A program made the position numbers and the translations under genes. Positions 1 through 6,542 of a DNA stretch of 10,604 nt are shown here, one piece after another; the first letter of the stretch is position 1; every line of letters starts with the position of its first letter. Source of the DNA: Methylotenera_A sp031379885 (GTDB lineage Bacteria; Pseudomonadota; Gammaproteobacteria; Burkholderiales; Methylophilaceae); assembly GCA_031379885.1 (NCBI GenBank), contig JANNFN010000119.1, positions 1-10,604 on the forward strand, written 5' to 3'. A model generated the notes under the pieces. It was given only the letters and a program-made list of their open reading frames with translations. It did no database searches and was not told the DNA's origin.

Positions 1-173
1 CGTATAATTTATGCAAAAGCGCTGCAACCAAACGTGAATTAGAATGTTCTATAAAGACTGTAGTGTGGCTTTTTTAGGCTTTTTGGTCAAGTTAAAACGT
101 GGTTTTGTGGTTTGTATTAAGATAGATTTGCTATCATTGTCTTAGATAATATATAAGAGTTAAGGGTGATTAA
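1..173. other. Left-edge region upstream of the aminopeptidase; no assignable gene
   Basis: Two short reading frames run in from the left edge on the plus strand. One stops at about 40-42 and the other at 73-75. Either could be the tail of an upstream gene, but neither is long enough to recognise. The rest is AT-rich. A weak promoter-like pair, TTGCTA at 128-133 and TATATA at 150-155 with a 16-nt spacer, lies before the aminopeptidase. It would leave only about 12 nt of leader overlapping the AAGGG ribosome site at 162-166, so it is not convincing. No clear hairpin terminator is visible. Confidence 0.4.
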
Positions 174-1634
174 ATGTCGTTAAAATTAACACAACATGCA
201 GCTATTGGTAGTGAAGATGCGTTATTTTCTGAAAAACATATACTTTTGGTGCTGAATGAAAAAACAGAGAAAAACATTCCGTTTAACAGAATTCTGGAAA
301 ATAAACTTAAACGCAGCAAAGTTAAATATAAAGATTTGAGTAAAAGCCCAATGACGGTTGAGCTGCCAAGTGGAGGTGTTGCTACCTTTGTGGTGTTAGC
401 AGAAAAACTTAATATTTTTCAAAAACATTCGTTATTGCGCAAGGCTGTAAAACCCTTATTAGATGAGCATCCAGAAAGCCTGGCAATTTGTGTATTTGGA
501 GATGAAGTCGCGCGTGAAGCAAATGCTTGTGCCGCTTATTATGTTGCCACGGTAAATGCTGCGGAATTGCCTTGCCGAAAAAAAGATAATAAATCTAAGT
601 TATTAAAAGAGGTAAGCATTTATGGCTACAAGGCTAACCATGATTACGGCTATGTTAATGCACGCGTAGCGGGGAATACGCTGTGCCGCAGTTTAACCAT
701 GTTGCCGCCGAATGAGCTAACGCCGACGATTTATCGTGAAAAAGTAAAAAAACTGGCTAAGGAACATGGCTGGGCATGGGAAGAATTTGATATGCCAAAG
801 CTTAAAAAAATGGGCGCGGGGGCATTTTATGCGGTGGGACAGGGCAGTGAGCCGATGGATGCGGCAATTGTGCATTTAAGTTATTTACCTAAAGGGGCTA
901 AAAAACATATTGCATTGGTGGGTAAGGGCATCTGCTTTGATACGGGTGGGCATAATCTAAAACCCGCAAAATATATGCAAGGTATGCATGAGGATATGAA
1001 CGGTAGCGCGGTAGCGCTAGGTGTATTAACAGCGGCAACACTGCAAGCGTTGCCAGTAAAAATCGACTGCTGGTTAGCCATAGCACAAAACCATATTGGG
1101 CCGCTTGCCTATAAACAAAACGATGTGGTGACTGCGCTTAACGGTATGACGATTGAGATAGTACATACCGATGCGGAAGGCCGCATGGTGCTTGCAGATA
1201 CGCTCACGTTGGCATGCAGACAAAAACCAGATGTGATTTTAGATTACGCTACGCTCACCGGGAGCATGGCGGTGGCTGTGACAGATCGCATGAGTGGTGT
1301 GATTACAAATAAACCAGAGCTGGCCTGTAAGGCAATAGGGGCGGGCACGTTGGCTGGAGAGCGCATTGTGGCTTTCCCTTATGAAGAAGACATGGATAGC
1401 GATTTAGATAGCGATATTGCCGATATAAAACAATGCACGTTAGAGGGTGGTGGTGACCACATGTTAGCCGCACGTTTTATGGGTAAATTTATTGAGAATG
1501 ACGTGGCTTGGGTGCATGCAGATTTATCTAGCACCAATCGTAAAGGTGGCTTGGGGGCAGTGCAAAGTGATGTAAATGGTTTTGGCGTTGGGTTTGGGCT
1601 GGAAATGTTGAAAAGCTTGATGAGTAAAATTTAA
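174..1634 (+). CDS. M17 (leucyl aminopeptidase) family metallopeptidase
   Basis: This predicted cytosolic exopeptidase removes N-terminal residues from peptides using two divalent metal ions. The C-terminal catalytic domain, from about residue 150, carries the full M17 metal and catalytic set. GKGICFDTGG supplies K251 and D256, NLKP supplies K263, HEDM supplies D274, and HTDAEGR at 331-337 supplies D333, E335 and R337. These match the metal ligands and the catalytic Lys and Arg of characterised leucyl aminopeptidases. LDYATLTGS follows, as expected for the family. The N-terminal domain (1 to about 145) is divergent. The length of 486 residues is close to E. coli PepA at about 500. The usual Asn before TDAEGR is His331, which suggests a paralogous subfamily rather than orthodox PepA, so no symbol is given. 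AAGGG at 162-166 precedes the ATG. The gene stands alone, with 223 bp before the next gene. Family assignment is very secure; substrate preference cannot be read from the sequence. Confidence 0.93.
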   Translation: MSLKLTQHAAIGSEDALFSEKHILLVLNEKTEKNIPFNRILENKLKRSKVKYKDLSKSPMTVELPSGGVATFVVLAEKLNIFQKHSLLRKAVKPLLDEHPESLAICVFGDEVAREANACAAYYVATVNAAELPCRKKDNKSKLLKEVSIYGYKANHDYGYVNARVAGNTLCRSLTMLPPNELTPTIYREKVKKLAKEHGWAWEEFDMPKLKKMGAGAFYAVGQGSEPMDAAIVHLSYLPKGAKKHIALVGKGICFDTGGHNLKPAKYMQGMHEDMNGSAVALGVLTAATLQALPVKIDCWLAIAQNHIGPLAYKQNDVVTALNGMTIEIVHTDAEGRMVLADTLTLACRQKPDVILDYATLTGSMAVAVTDRMSGVITNKPELACKAIGAGTLAGERIVAFPYEEDMDSDLDSDIADIKQCTLEGGGDHMLAARFMGKFIENDVAWVHADLSSTNRKGGLGAVQSDVNGFGVGFGLEMLKSLMSKI

Positions 1635-1857
1635 AATAAATAATATTTAATGCATAAATTAATTGCACACTAATCATTTATGTGATAAAAATACGTTATC
1701 TTTATAATTGTTAGTAATTAGAAGATTGTGCGAAGCATAAATATAGAGATGTACTATCATTTAAGTTAGGTGCAGCACTTAAGCTAAGCATAGTTTAAAA
1801 CTAAACGTATTTTAAAAATTAAAGCGTTAATTATTTATACTCATTGGGAGAAGAAAA
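1635..1857. other. AT-rich intergenic region before the truncated hemoglobin
   Basis: This 223-bp region holds no gene. Two small inverted repeats are visible. TTAAGT (1761-1766) pairs with ACTTAA (1777-1782) across 10 nt, and TAGTTT (1791-1796) pairs with AAACTA (1798-1803) around a single base. Neither is followed by a T-run, so they are more likely regulatory or chance than terminators. A TATACT hexamer at 1836-1841 is too close to the ribosome site at 1846-1852 to serve comfortably as a -10. No confident promoter for the hemoglobin gene can be named. Confidence 0.35.
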
Positions 1858-2367
1858 ATGTCTTTTAAAATTAAATTAAGCAGTTTATTGTTAGCAGTTG
1901 CAGCAGTTGGCACAATGTCAGTTTCGCAGGTAGCATTAGCAGAAGATAGTTTGTTCACACGTTTAGGTGGCACTTATAACATCGCACAAACTGTTGACCA
2001 TTTAGTAGATAAAATCTACTTAAACAGAGGGTTAAACGCTAACCCAAAATTAAAAGCAATCCATGATAGACCAGAGACTAAAGCTGGCTTTAAAGTGATG
2101 CTAACAAACTGGGTGGTTCAAGAAACTGGTGGCCCAAAAATCTACACACCAGACGAATTTGGCCGTGGTAAATCAATGAAAGATAGTCATCCACATTTGA
2201 ATATTTCTAATCGTGAATTTAATATTATCTTGGTAGAGTGTTTAGAAACATTTTATGCATACAATATTCCGGATCATGAAATTAGCCAATTAATGGCAGA
2301 TTTAGAAAGCTACAGAAAAGTAATTGTGACAGCTGAAAAACCAGTATCAGAGCCAACAAGAAAATAG
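1858..2367 (+). CDS. Exported truncated hemoglobin (group I-like, trHbN/GlbN type)
   Basis: This is a heme-binding globin predicted to act in the periplasm. Residues 1-28 form a Sec signal peptide: Lys4 and Lys6, a hydrophobic core, and cleavage after ALA with the mature protein starting at Glu29. The globin domain opens with SLFTRLGGTYNIA (31-43), the typical LGG start of truncated hemoglobins. It continues with a GG turn at 91-92 and SMKDSHPHL at 106-114. His111 aligns with the proximal heme ligand of Synechocystis GlbN (its YMREAH segment). The distal side is odd: the Phe-Tyr pair usual at B9-B10 reads Leu-Val (49-50), so the conserved distal Tyr seems absent. Possible roles are oxygen or NO chemistry or heme handling; the sequence does not decide. 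GGGAGAA at 1846-1852 is a good ribosome site for this ATG. The gene is monocistronic, ending before the hairpin at 2396-2422. Confidence 0.82.
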   Translation: MSFKIKLSSLLLAVAAVGTMSVSQVALAEDSLFTRLGGTYNIAQTVDHLVDKIYLNRGLNANPKLKAIHDRPETKAGFKVMLTNWVVQETGGPKIYTPDEFGRGKSMKDSHPHLNISNREFNIILVECLETFYAYNIPDHEISQLMADLESYRKVIVTAEKPVSEPTRK

Positions 2368-2395
2368 TAACTAGTAAAAATAATAAGTTACGTCT

Positions 2396-2425
2396 AAAAG
2401 CTAGCTATAGCAGCTAGCTTTTTTT
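2396..2425. terminator. Perfect bidirectional intrinsic terminator
   Basis: AAAAGCTAGCT (2396-2406) and AGCTAGCTTTT (2412-2422) are perfect reverse complements with a 5-nt loop. The plus-strand side ends in seven T (2419-2425). On the minus strand the AAAA at 2396-2399 becomes a four-T tail. The hairpin sits exactly between the convergent hemoglobin gene (ends 2367) and regulator gene (ends 2439), so it probably stops transcripts from both sides, more strongly for the plus strand. Confidence 0.88.
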
Positions 2426-2438
2426 GCATTGGTTAAAT

Positions 2439-2894
2439 TTATTTTTTACTTGGCTCTTCGCAATTTGACATGGTTGCTACCAAGCGATGCAAAGAATCTT
2501 TAAGCTGATTAAAGTCACTTTCGTTTAAGCCTGTTTGGCAAGCAACACCATGTTGCACTTTTGCAAGCTCATGTTTTAATTGGTTACCCTCCAGTGTTAA
2601 TTTGATTTCAACGATACGTTCATCTTTGGAATTCCGAAGTCGCGACACAAAACCCGCAGCTTCTAATCTTTTAAGCATAGGGGTAAGGGTTGCAGAATCC
2701 AACTCTAGTCGCTGAGCAATTTTACCAACGCTAATACCGTCTTGTTCCCAAAGCACCAGCAACACCAAATATTGTGTATAAGTAATGCCGAGTTTTTCAA
2801 GCGAGACACGATAAGCGCGCGTGAGAGAGTGTGTTGCAGCATACAGGGCGAAACAGAGTTGATGATCTAACTTGAGATTGTCGTATTCAGCCAT
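2439..2894 (-). CDS. MarR-family regulator, OhrR-like two-cysteine peroxide sensor
   Basis: This is a dimeric winged-helix DNA-binding repressor of the MarR family. The N-terminal segment LDHQLCFALY (9-18) and TYTQYLVLLVLWE (38-50) are characteristic of OhrR. Cys14 occupies the place of the organic-hydroperoxide-sensing Cys of OhrR, with Tyr28 and Tyr39 where OhrR has its two cysteine-contacting tyrosines. The winged helix-turn-helix spans about 52-98, including LDSATLTPMLKRLE and the DER wing. A second cysteine, Cys119, lies 105 residues after Cys14. That is the same spacing as Cys22 and Cys127 of the two-Cys OhrR from Xanthomonas, so an intersubunit disulfide mechanism is plausible. No ohr peroxidase gene is adjacent, so the target is unknown. 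The start matches OhrR length. No Shine-Dalgarno sequence is visible before the ATG. Repeats at 2901-2951 overlap its presumed promoter and suggest autoregulation. Confidence 0.85.
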   Translation of the reverse strand: MAEYDNLKLDHQLCFALYAATHSLTRAYRVSLEKLGITYTQYLVLLVLWEQDGISVGKIAQRLELDSATLTPMLKRLEAAGFVSRLRNSKDERIVEIKLTLEGNQLKHELAKVQHGVACQTGLNESDFNQLKDSLHRLVATMSNCEEPSKK

Positions 2895-2900
2895 AAAAAA

Positions 2901-2939
2901 TTAAATCTATCCAATGTAAGAAATTCAAATATATCCAAT
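2901..2939 (-). repeat. Direct repeat, candidate operator of the OhrR-like regulator
   Basis: On the minus strand, ATTGGATAGATTTAA (2915-2901) and ATTGGATATATTTGA (2939-2925) match at 13 of 15 positions and are spaced 24 bp apart. One copy lies in the likely core promoter and the other between it and the regulator's start codon. An inverted repeat, AATTCAA (2922-2928) with TTGAATT (2945-2951), overlaps the upstream copy. Binding by the adjacent regulator is inference. Confidence 0.45.
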
Positions 2940-2955
2940 ATTAATTGAATTGCAA
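2928..2955 (-). promoter_or_regulatory. Candidate promoter of the OhrR-like regulator gene
   Basis: On the minus strand, TTGCAA (2955-2950) and TATATT (2933-2928) are separated by 16 nt. They match the sigma-70 consensus at 4/6 and 5/6 positions. The start point would fall near 2921, about 27 nt upstream of the ATG. In such AT-rich DNA chance matches are common, so this is a candidate only. Its overlap with the direct and inverted repeats is what supports it. Confidence 0.4.
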
Positions 2956-3143
2956 ATAATTTGTAAGCCAAATATTTAGTGAGAAAGGTTAATTTAAAAT
3001 CAAGCTAGGATTTTATTTTTTTCTTTACAACTGCGCAACAAAATCTAAGTATGGTGAGATTTTAAGTTTGCTAAATGCTGGAATTTAGAAACGTTTAATC
3101 ATGTGTATTGCAACAATGGTGGGGTGCTGATAGTCTTGCAGTA

Positions 3144-3171
3144 TTGAGTGGAAATTTTAAACCTTTAGAAT
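3144..3171 (+). promoter_or_regulatory. Candidate sigma-70 promoter for the Crp/Fnr-like gene
   Basis: TTGAGT (3144-3149) and TAGAAT (3166-3171) are separated by 16 nt and match the consensus at 4/6 and 5/6 positions. Transcription would start near 3178, giving a leader of about 60 nt that contains the inverted repeat at 3189-3215. It is recognised by pattern alone. Confidence 0.42.
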
Positions 3172-3188
3172 TAATAAAAGCTTAGAAA

Positions 3189-3215
3189 AGTAAAACGCCG
3201 TGTCAGCGTTTTACT
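3189..3215 (+). promoter_or_regulatory. Perfect 10-bp inverted repeat in the leader of the Crp/Fnr-like gene
   Basis: AGTAAAACGC (3189-3198) and GCGTTTTACT (3206-3215) are exact reverse complements around a 7-nt loop. The repeat lies just after the predicted transcription start and 10 nt before the TGAGG ribosome site (3226-3230). No T-run follows, so it is not a standard terminator. It may be a leader RNA hairpin or an operator for autoregulation. It does not fit the 14-bp FNR or 16-bp CRP site layouts. Confidence 0.6.
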
Positions 3216-3238
3216 AAAAAGCTGATGAGGATGAGAAT

Positions 3239-3895
3239 ATGGAGAACTTGGATTGGCTGGAGCAGTTTCCACCGCTATTGCAATTAGAGCCTAACGCGCG
3301 CGATATTTTAACTAAATCTGCACGTATCGTAGAAGCACCTATTGGTACTATTGGCTATAGCGAGGGCGGTGCTTGCGGTGCTTATGTCATGCGGCTCGCA
3401 GGGCAATCTCGCGTATATAAAATGTCATCATCGGGTCGCGAGATATTGTTGTATCGTGTGGCAGCCGGTGAGACCTGCGTGATTACCACTACCTGTTTAC
3501 TAGGACATAGTAATTATCCTGCCTCCACCGTGGTAGAAGAGCCTATTCGTGATGTCATCATTCCATCTGCTGCATTTAATCAATTGATGATTGATTCATC
3601 TGTATTTCGACGTTTTGTAATGACCAATTATGGCGTGCTAATTAGCGATTTAATTGTGTTGTTAGATGAGGTGGCATTTCACAGTCTTGATGCTCGCCTA
3701 GCCAAGCTACTGTTGGATTCTGGCAGTAGCACGATTGGCCGCACGCACCAGCTCATTGCGGACGAGCTTGGCACGGCGCGCGAAGTAGTCAGCCGCCAAT
3801 TAAAACGTTTTGAACAAAAAGGTTGGGTGGCGCTAGGGCGCGGCCATGTGGAAATTTCTGACCGTGCTAGCTTAGAAAAGGTTGCCAGTATTTAA
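3239..3895 (+). CDS. Crp/Fnr-family transcriptional regulator
   Basis: This is a cytosolic DNA-binding regulator. Residues from about 15 to 125 form a cyclic-nucleotide-binding-like beta-roll, followed by a dimerisation helix (about 128-150) and a C-terminal helix-turn-helix (about 165-205). The recognition helix reads TAREVVSRQLKRF. Glu182, Ser185 and Arg186 correspond to the DNA-contacting residues of FNR, and Arg181 to one of CRP. The N-terminal iron-sulfur cysteine cluster of FNR is absent. The cAMP-binding GEL and Arg-Ser signature of CRP is also absent: the region reads GETCVITTTCLLG (78-89) and then YPAS. Three cysteines remain (46, 80 and 86), which leaves thiol or redox sensing possible but unproven. 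TGAGG at 3226-3230 supports the ATG. The 218-residue length is normal. The gene lies 39 bp before the patatin gene and is probably co-transcribed with it. Confidence 0.9.
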   Translation: MENLDWLEQFPPLLQLEPNARDILTKSARIVEAPIGTIGYSEGGACGAYVMRLAGQSRVYKMSSSGREILLYRVAAGETCVITTTCLLGHSNYPASTVVEEPIRDVIIPSAAFNQLMIDSSVFRRFVMTNYGVLISDLIVLLDEVAFHSLDARLAKLLLDSGSSTIGRTHQLIADELGTAREVVSRQLKRFEQKGWVALGRGHVEISDRASLEKVASI

Positions 3896-3934
3896 GGAGC
3901 CGTTTATTGTCAAGTAGCTAGTGTTAAGGGGCAA

Positions 3935-6382
3935 ATGATGCAAATATCAAGCGTAAGCTCAACAACTAAAGTAGATGCACAATTGGCTGATGCTAAGAAG
4001 TCTTTTGACGAAATTGTTCAGCAAGAATTCGATACCATTATTCGGCCTAACCGTGTTGATAAAAGCACCCCTCCCGATGATTTAATTAGCGTAGCCTTTT
4101 CTGGTGGTGGCATCCGTAGCGCCACCTTCAATTTGGGTGTGTTGCAAGCCTTGGCTGATGCCGACTTGTTGAAGAAGTTTGATTACTTATCTACGGTTTC
4201 TGGTGGTGGCTATGTAGGTTCTTTTTTTACTTCCATGTTGCAGCGTGCAATTGGAAATTTAGACGAAGTGCAAACAAAGCTACGCACAGATAATAAGAGT
4301 ACAGGTCAAGAGGCGCCAGAGATAAGTTTTTTGCGCCAATATAGCAATTATCTTACGCCAAAAATTGGGCTTTCTACCGACGCTTTTGCCGCAATTTCGG
4401 TTTGGTTTACCAACACTTTACTGAATCAAATCGTGCTGATGGCAAGCTTAGTTAGCTTGAGTGCCGGAGTGTTTTTTGCAAATGCCGTATTGCTGGTAAT
4501 GCCAAATTTAGTGTCAGATACAGCTGCGATTTTTGGTATTGCTTTGATGCTGTATGCAGGTTTCGCAGTGTTAAAAGTATCGATGCGACCTAAGCCAAGC
4601 TGGTTGAATAATTGGCTTACCATCGTTAATTGGCGCTGGATTTTAGCTATTGGCATGGTTGGTGCGATGTTATTTGCAGGTTGGCTAACTAAATTAACAT
4701 CAATTATTCCTAATGATTGGCTAAAAGTGGGTGCCGATACGAGTATTAGCACGTATTGGCTCGCACTGCCAGTGCTAATAGGGTCGATTTCACTCGGTAT
4801 TATTGCCTGCATTGGCATTTCTGGCAGACAGCTTGGCACTACCATGCCTATCACCTCATTTATGCGCGAGTGGTGGGGTCGTTTGGGAGGTGTTACTACA
4901 TTTTTAGGTCTTGCTTGGCTGCTAGTGTTTGTGTTGATGCTGTATTTACCACTAAAACTAGATGACTGGTTATCTACTAGACCATTTGAGTCACTATCAG
5001 TGTTAAGTGTGCTTACAGCGGCTGCAGTGTTATTAGGTAAGAGCGGCGCAACGAGTGGGCTTTCCGCATTTAAAATAAAAGAAAAACTGGCGATTGTTTT
5101 GCCTTGGCTAGCCATTTTATGTCTACTGGTGCTTGTTAGTTTTGGCACTTTTGTCATGGCAAAAAAGCTCCCAGAAGACTGGGGTAATATTTACCCATAT
5201 GCCTTTATTGGCCTAGTTGCATCTGCCATTGCTGGCTTTTTCTCATGGCGTGTAGACATTAATATATTCTCGCAGCATTATTTTTATCGAAATCGCTTAA
5301 CGCGTTGCTATTTGGGTGCAACTAACCAGCATCGCGCTCCCAGTACATTTACAGGTTTTGATGAAAACGATGATATTAATTTTGCTGGGTGCGTGCAAAA
5401 GCCATATCACATTGTGAATACAGCCCTTAATTTAACCATTACTAAAAATTTAGCTTGGCAGCAGCGAAAGGCAGCTTCATTTGCGTTTACACCTTTGAAT
5501 TGTGGCTTTGAGTTTCCAGACAAGCAAGGCGGCTATCGTCCCACACATCAGTTTGCCAGCAAAAGAGGCGTTAAACTTGGTAGTATTGTGGCGGTAAGCG
5601 GTGCAGCAGCTAGCCCCAATATGGGTTATCATACTGCGCCAGCAACTGCACTTTTGTTAACCATGTTTAATGTTCGGCTTGGGCGTTGGTATGGTAATCC
5701 ATCGTTAAATAATGATGCTTGGAAAAACATTAGCCCGCCATTTGGCTTTCGCTATTTGGTGAAAGAGTTGTTCGCAAGGTCAGATGAATGCTCAAATTAT
5801 TTGTTCTTATCTGATGGTGGGCATTTTGAGAACTTAGGGATTTATGAGCTAGTACGTCGTCGTTGTAGACTTGTAGTTGCAGTAGATGTGGGCCAAGATG
5901 AAAATGATAAATTTGAAGATTTAGGCAGTGCCATTCGTCAATGCCAAATCGATTTAGGTGTAAATATTGATATGCGTGTTGACAGTGTTCGCAAAGATAC
6001 ACAAACGCAATTGTCAGCTAAGCATGACGCCATAGGAAAAATTCAATACCCTGATGGCTTGCAGGGTGTGCTGCTGTATATCAAAAGTTCACTCACAGGT
6101 GATGAGCCAGCAGATTTACAGAGTTATAAAAAGGAGCAACCTGCTTTTCCTCATCATAGTACGGCAGATCAATATTTTGATGAGAAGCAATTTGAAAGCT
6201 ACCGTCGTTTGGGTTATCTCGCCATGACACAGACATTAAATGAATTAAAAGATGCGCTTAAAGGCAAAGTGAAAGATACAGATGATTTAGATTATATTGT
6301 TGAACTGCTGGCAAACTTGGCAAAAGATCAAATTAATCAATCCATTATCATGAATAGTGCGGCCTCAAAACTTCCGCTATAA
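3935..6382 (+). CDS. Membrane-embedded patatin-like phospholipase
   Basis: This predicted lipid acyl hydrolase uses a Ser-Asp dyad. The N-terminal half-domain has the oxyanion loop SGGGIRSATF (56-65) and the nucleophile elbow STVSGGGY (86-93) with Ser89. The elbow has Thr where the textbook G-x-S-x-G has its first Gly. About eight hydrophobic segments follow, near 163-190, 197-215, 235-252, 274-296, 317-340, 353-368, 384-408 and 420-438. The catalytic Asp627 sits in LFLSDGGHFENLG (623-635), followed by RRRCRLVVAVDVG. The active site is thus assembled from two parts flanking an inserted membrane domain. The hydrophilic C-terminal tail (about 700-815) is unassigned. There is no signal peptide. 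AAGGGG (3926-3931) is only 3 nt before the first ATG but 6 nt before a second ATG at 3938, which may be the true start. The 39-bp gap suggests an operon with the Crp/Fnr-like regulator. Substrate and role are unknown. Confidence 0.86.
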   Translation: MMQISSVSSTTKVDAQLADAKKSFDEIVQQEFDTIIRPNRVDKSTPPDDLISVAFSGGGIRSATFNLGVLQALADADLLKKFDYLSTVSGGGYVGSFFTSMLQRAIGNLDEVQTKLRTDNKSTGQEAPEISFLRQYSNYLTPKIGLSTDAFAAISVWFTNTLLNQIVLMASLVSLSAGVFFANAVLLVMPNLVSDTAAIFGIALMLYAGFAVLKVSMRPKPSWLNNWLTIVNWRWILAIGMVGAMLFAGWLTKLTSIIPNDWLKVGADTSISTYWLALPVLIGSISLGIIACIGISGRQLGTTMPITSFMREWWGRLGGVTTFLGLAWLLVFVLMLYLPLKLDDWLSTRPFESLSVLSVLTAAAVLLGKSGATSGLSAFKIKEKLAIVLPWLAILCLLVLVSFGTFVMAKKLPEDWGNIYPYAFIGLVASAIAGFFSWRVDINIFSQHYFYRNRLTRCYLGATNQHRAPSTFTGFDENDDINFAGCVQKPYHIVNTALNLTITKNLAWQQRKAASFAFTPLNCGFEFPDKQGGYRPTHQFASKRGVKLGSIVAVSGAAASPNMGYHTAPATALLLTMFNVRLGRWYGNPSLNNDAWKNISPPFGFRYLVKELFARSDECSNYLFLSDGGHFENLGIYELVRRRCRLVVAVDVGQDENDKFEDLGSAIRQCQIDLGVNIDMRVDSVRKDTQTQLSAKHDAIGKIQYPDGLQGVLLYIKSSLTGDEPADLQSYKKEQPAFPHHSTADQYFDEKQFESYRRLGYLAMTQTLNELKDALKGKVKDTDDLDYIVELLANLAKDQINQSIIMNSAASKLPL

Positions 6383-6420
6383 AGCTAGTGTTTATTCTGC
6401 AAGCGCTGGTGATTGGATTT
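6383..6420. other. Short convergent intergenic gap, no clear terminator
   Basis: Only 38 bp separate the stop codon of the plus-strand patatin gene from the stop of the minus-strand cydX. No hairpin with a T-run is visible for either direction. Read-through or factor-dependent termination is therefore likely. Confidence 0.4.
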
Positions 6421-6519
6421 TCAGTCGTCAGCAGGCTGTGTGGCCTCTAACCACATGACGTTGATGATGCCAAAAGCTAGCGCAAGTCCGACGCCTAGTA
6501 TCCATGCGAAATACCACAT
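6421..6519 (-). CDS. cydX: CydX, small subunit of cytochrome bd oxidase (32 aa)
   Basis: This single-span inner-membrane peptide stabilises the CydAB quinol oxidase and its heme centres. The 32-residue product begins MWYFAWILGVGLALAFG and continues IINVMWLEATQPADD, ending at TGA. This matches the CydX/YbgT family pattern: an aromatic MWYFAWILG start, one helix with small residues, an N-x-M-W-x-E segment and a short polar tail. AGGAG at 6526-6530 (minus strand) lies 6 nt before the ATG and is the best ribosome site of the series. The gene begins 23 bp after the cydB stop and is the last gene of the operon. Its short length makes it easy for gene callers to miss. Confidence 0.95.
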   Translation of the reverse strand: MWYFAWILGVGLALAFGIINVMWLEATQPADD

Positions 6520-6542
6520 TTTATTCTCCTAATTTAGAAAAA

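Larger units (their letters stand above)
2895..3238. other. Intergenic region between divergent OhrR-like and Crp/Fnr-like genes
   Basis: This 344-bp region separates two divergently transcribed regulators. The left 60 bp holds the repeats and promoter candidate for the minus-strand gene. The right 100 bp holds a promoter candidate, a leader hairpin and a ribosome site for the plus-strand gene. The middle (about 2960-3140) is AT-rich, with no reading frame longer than about ten codons behind a ribosome site and no recognisable RNA gene. Confidence 0.5.

Noticed and set aside
1..75. Tail of an upstream gene or a small minus-strand gene at the left edge
   Set aside because: Open frames of 13 to 24 codons exist in several phases, including one on the minus strand without a start codon. 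None shows a recognisable protein feature.
881..1086. Two short minus-strand open frames inside the aminopeptidase gene
   Set aside because: They overlap the conserved metal-binding motifs of the M17 enzyme and have no features of their own.
2989..3003. An FNR-box-like sequence (TTAAT and ATCAA) upstream of the Crp/Fnr-like gene
   Set aside because: The half-sites are separated by 5 rather than 4 nt and one half has a mismatch. It is a likely chance match in AT-rich DNA.
4426..5157. A 243-codon open frame antisense to the patatin gene
   Set aside because: It lies opposite the membrane-helix region. Its product is low-complexity Ser/Thr/Pro/Asn-rich with no recognisable domain, and no ribosome site stands out. 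The sense frame has clear catalytic motifs.
3239..6382. Idea that the cNMP-domain regulator plus patatin phospholipase is a CBASS-type antiphage system
   Set aside because: No CD-NTase (cyclase) gene or ancillary CBASS gene is present. The regulator has a DNA-binding helix-turn-helix rather than an effector fusion, and its nucleotide-binding signature is degraded.
6383..6420. A terminator between the convergent patatin and cydX genes
   Set aside because: Only an AGCGCT palindrome is present, with no stem of useful length and no following T-run on either strand.
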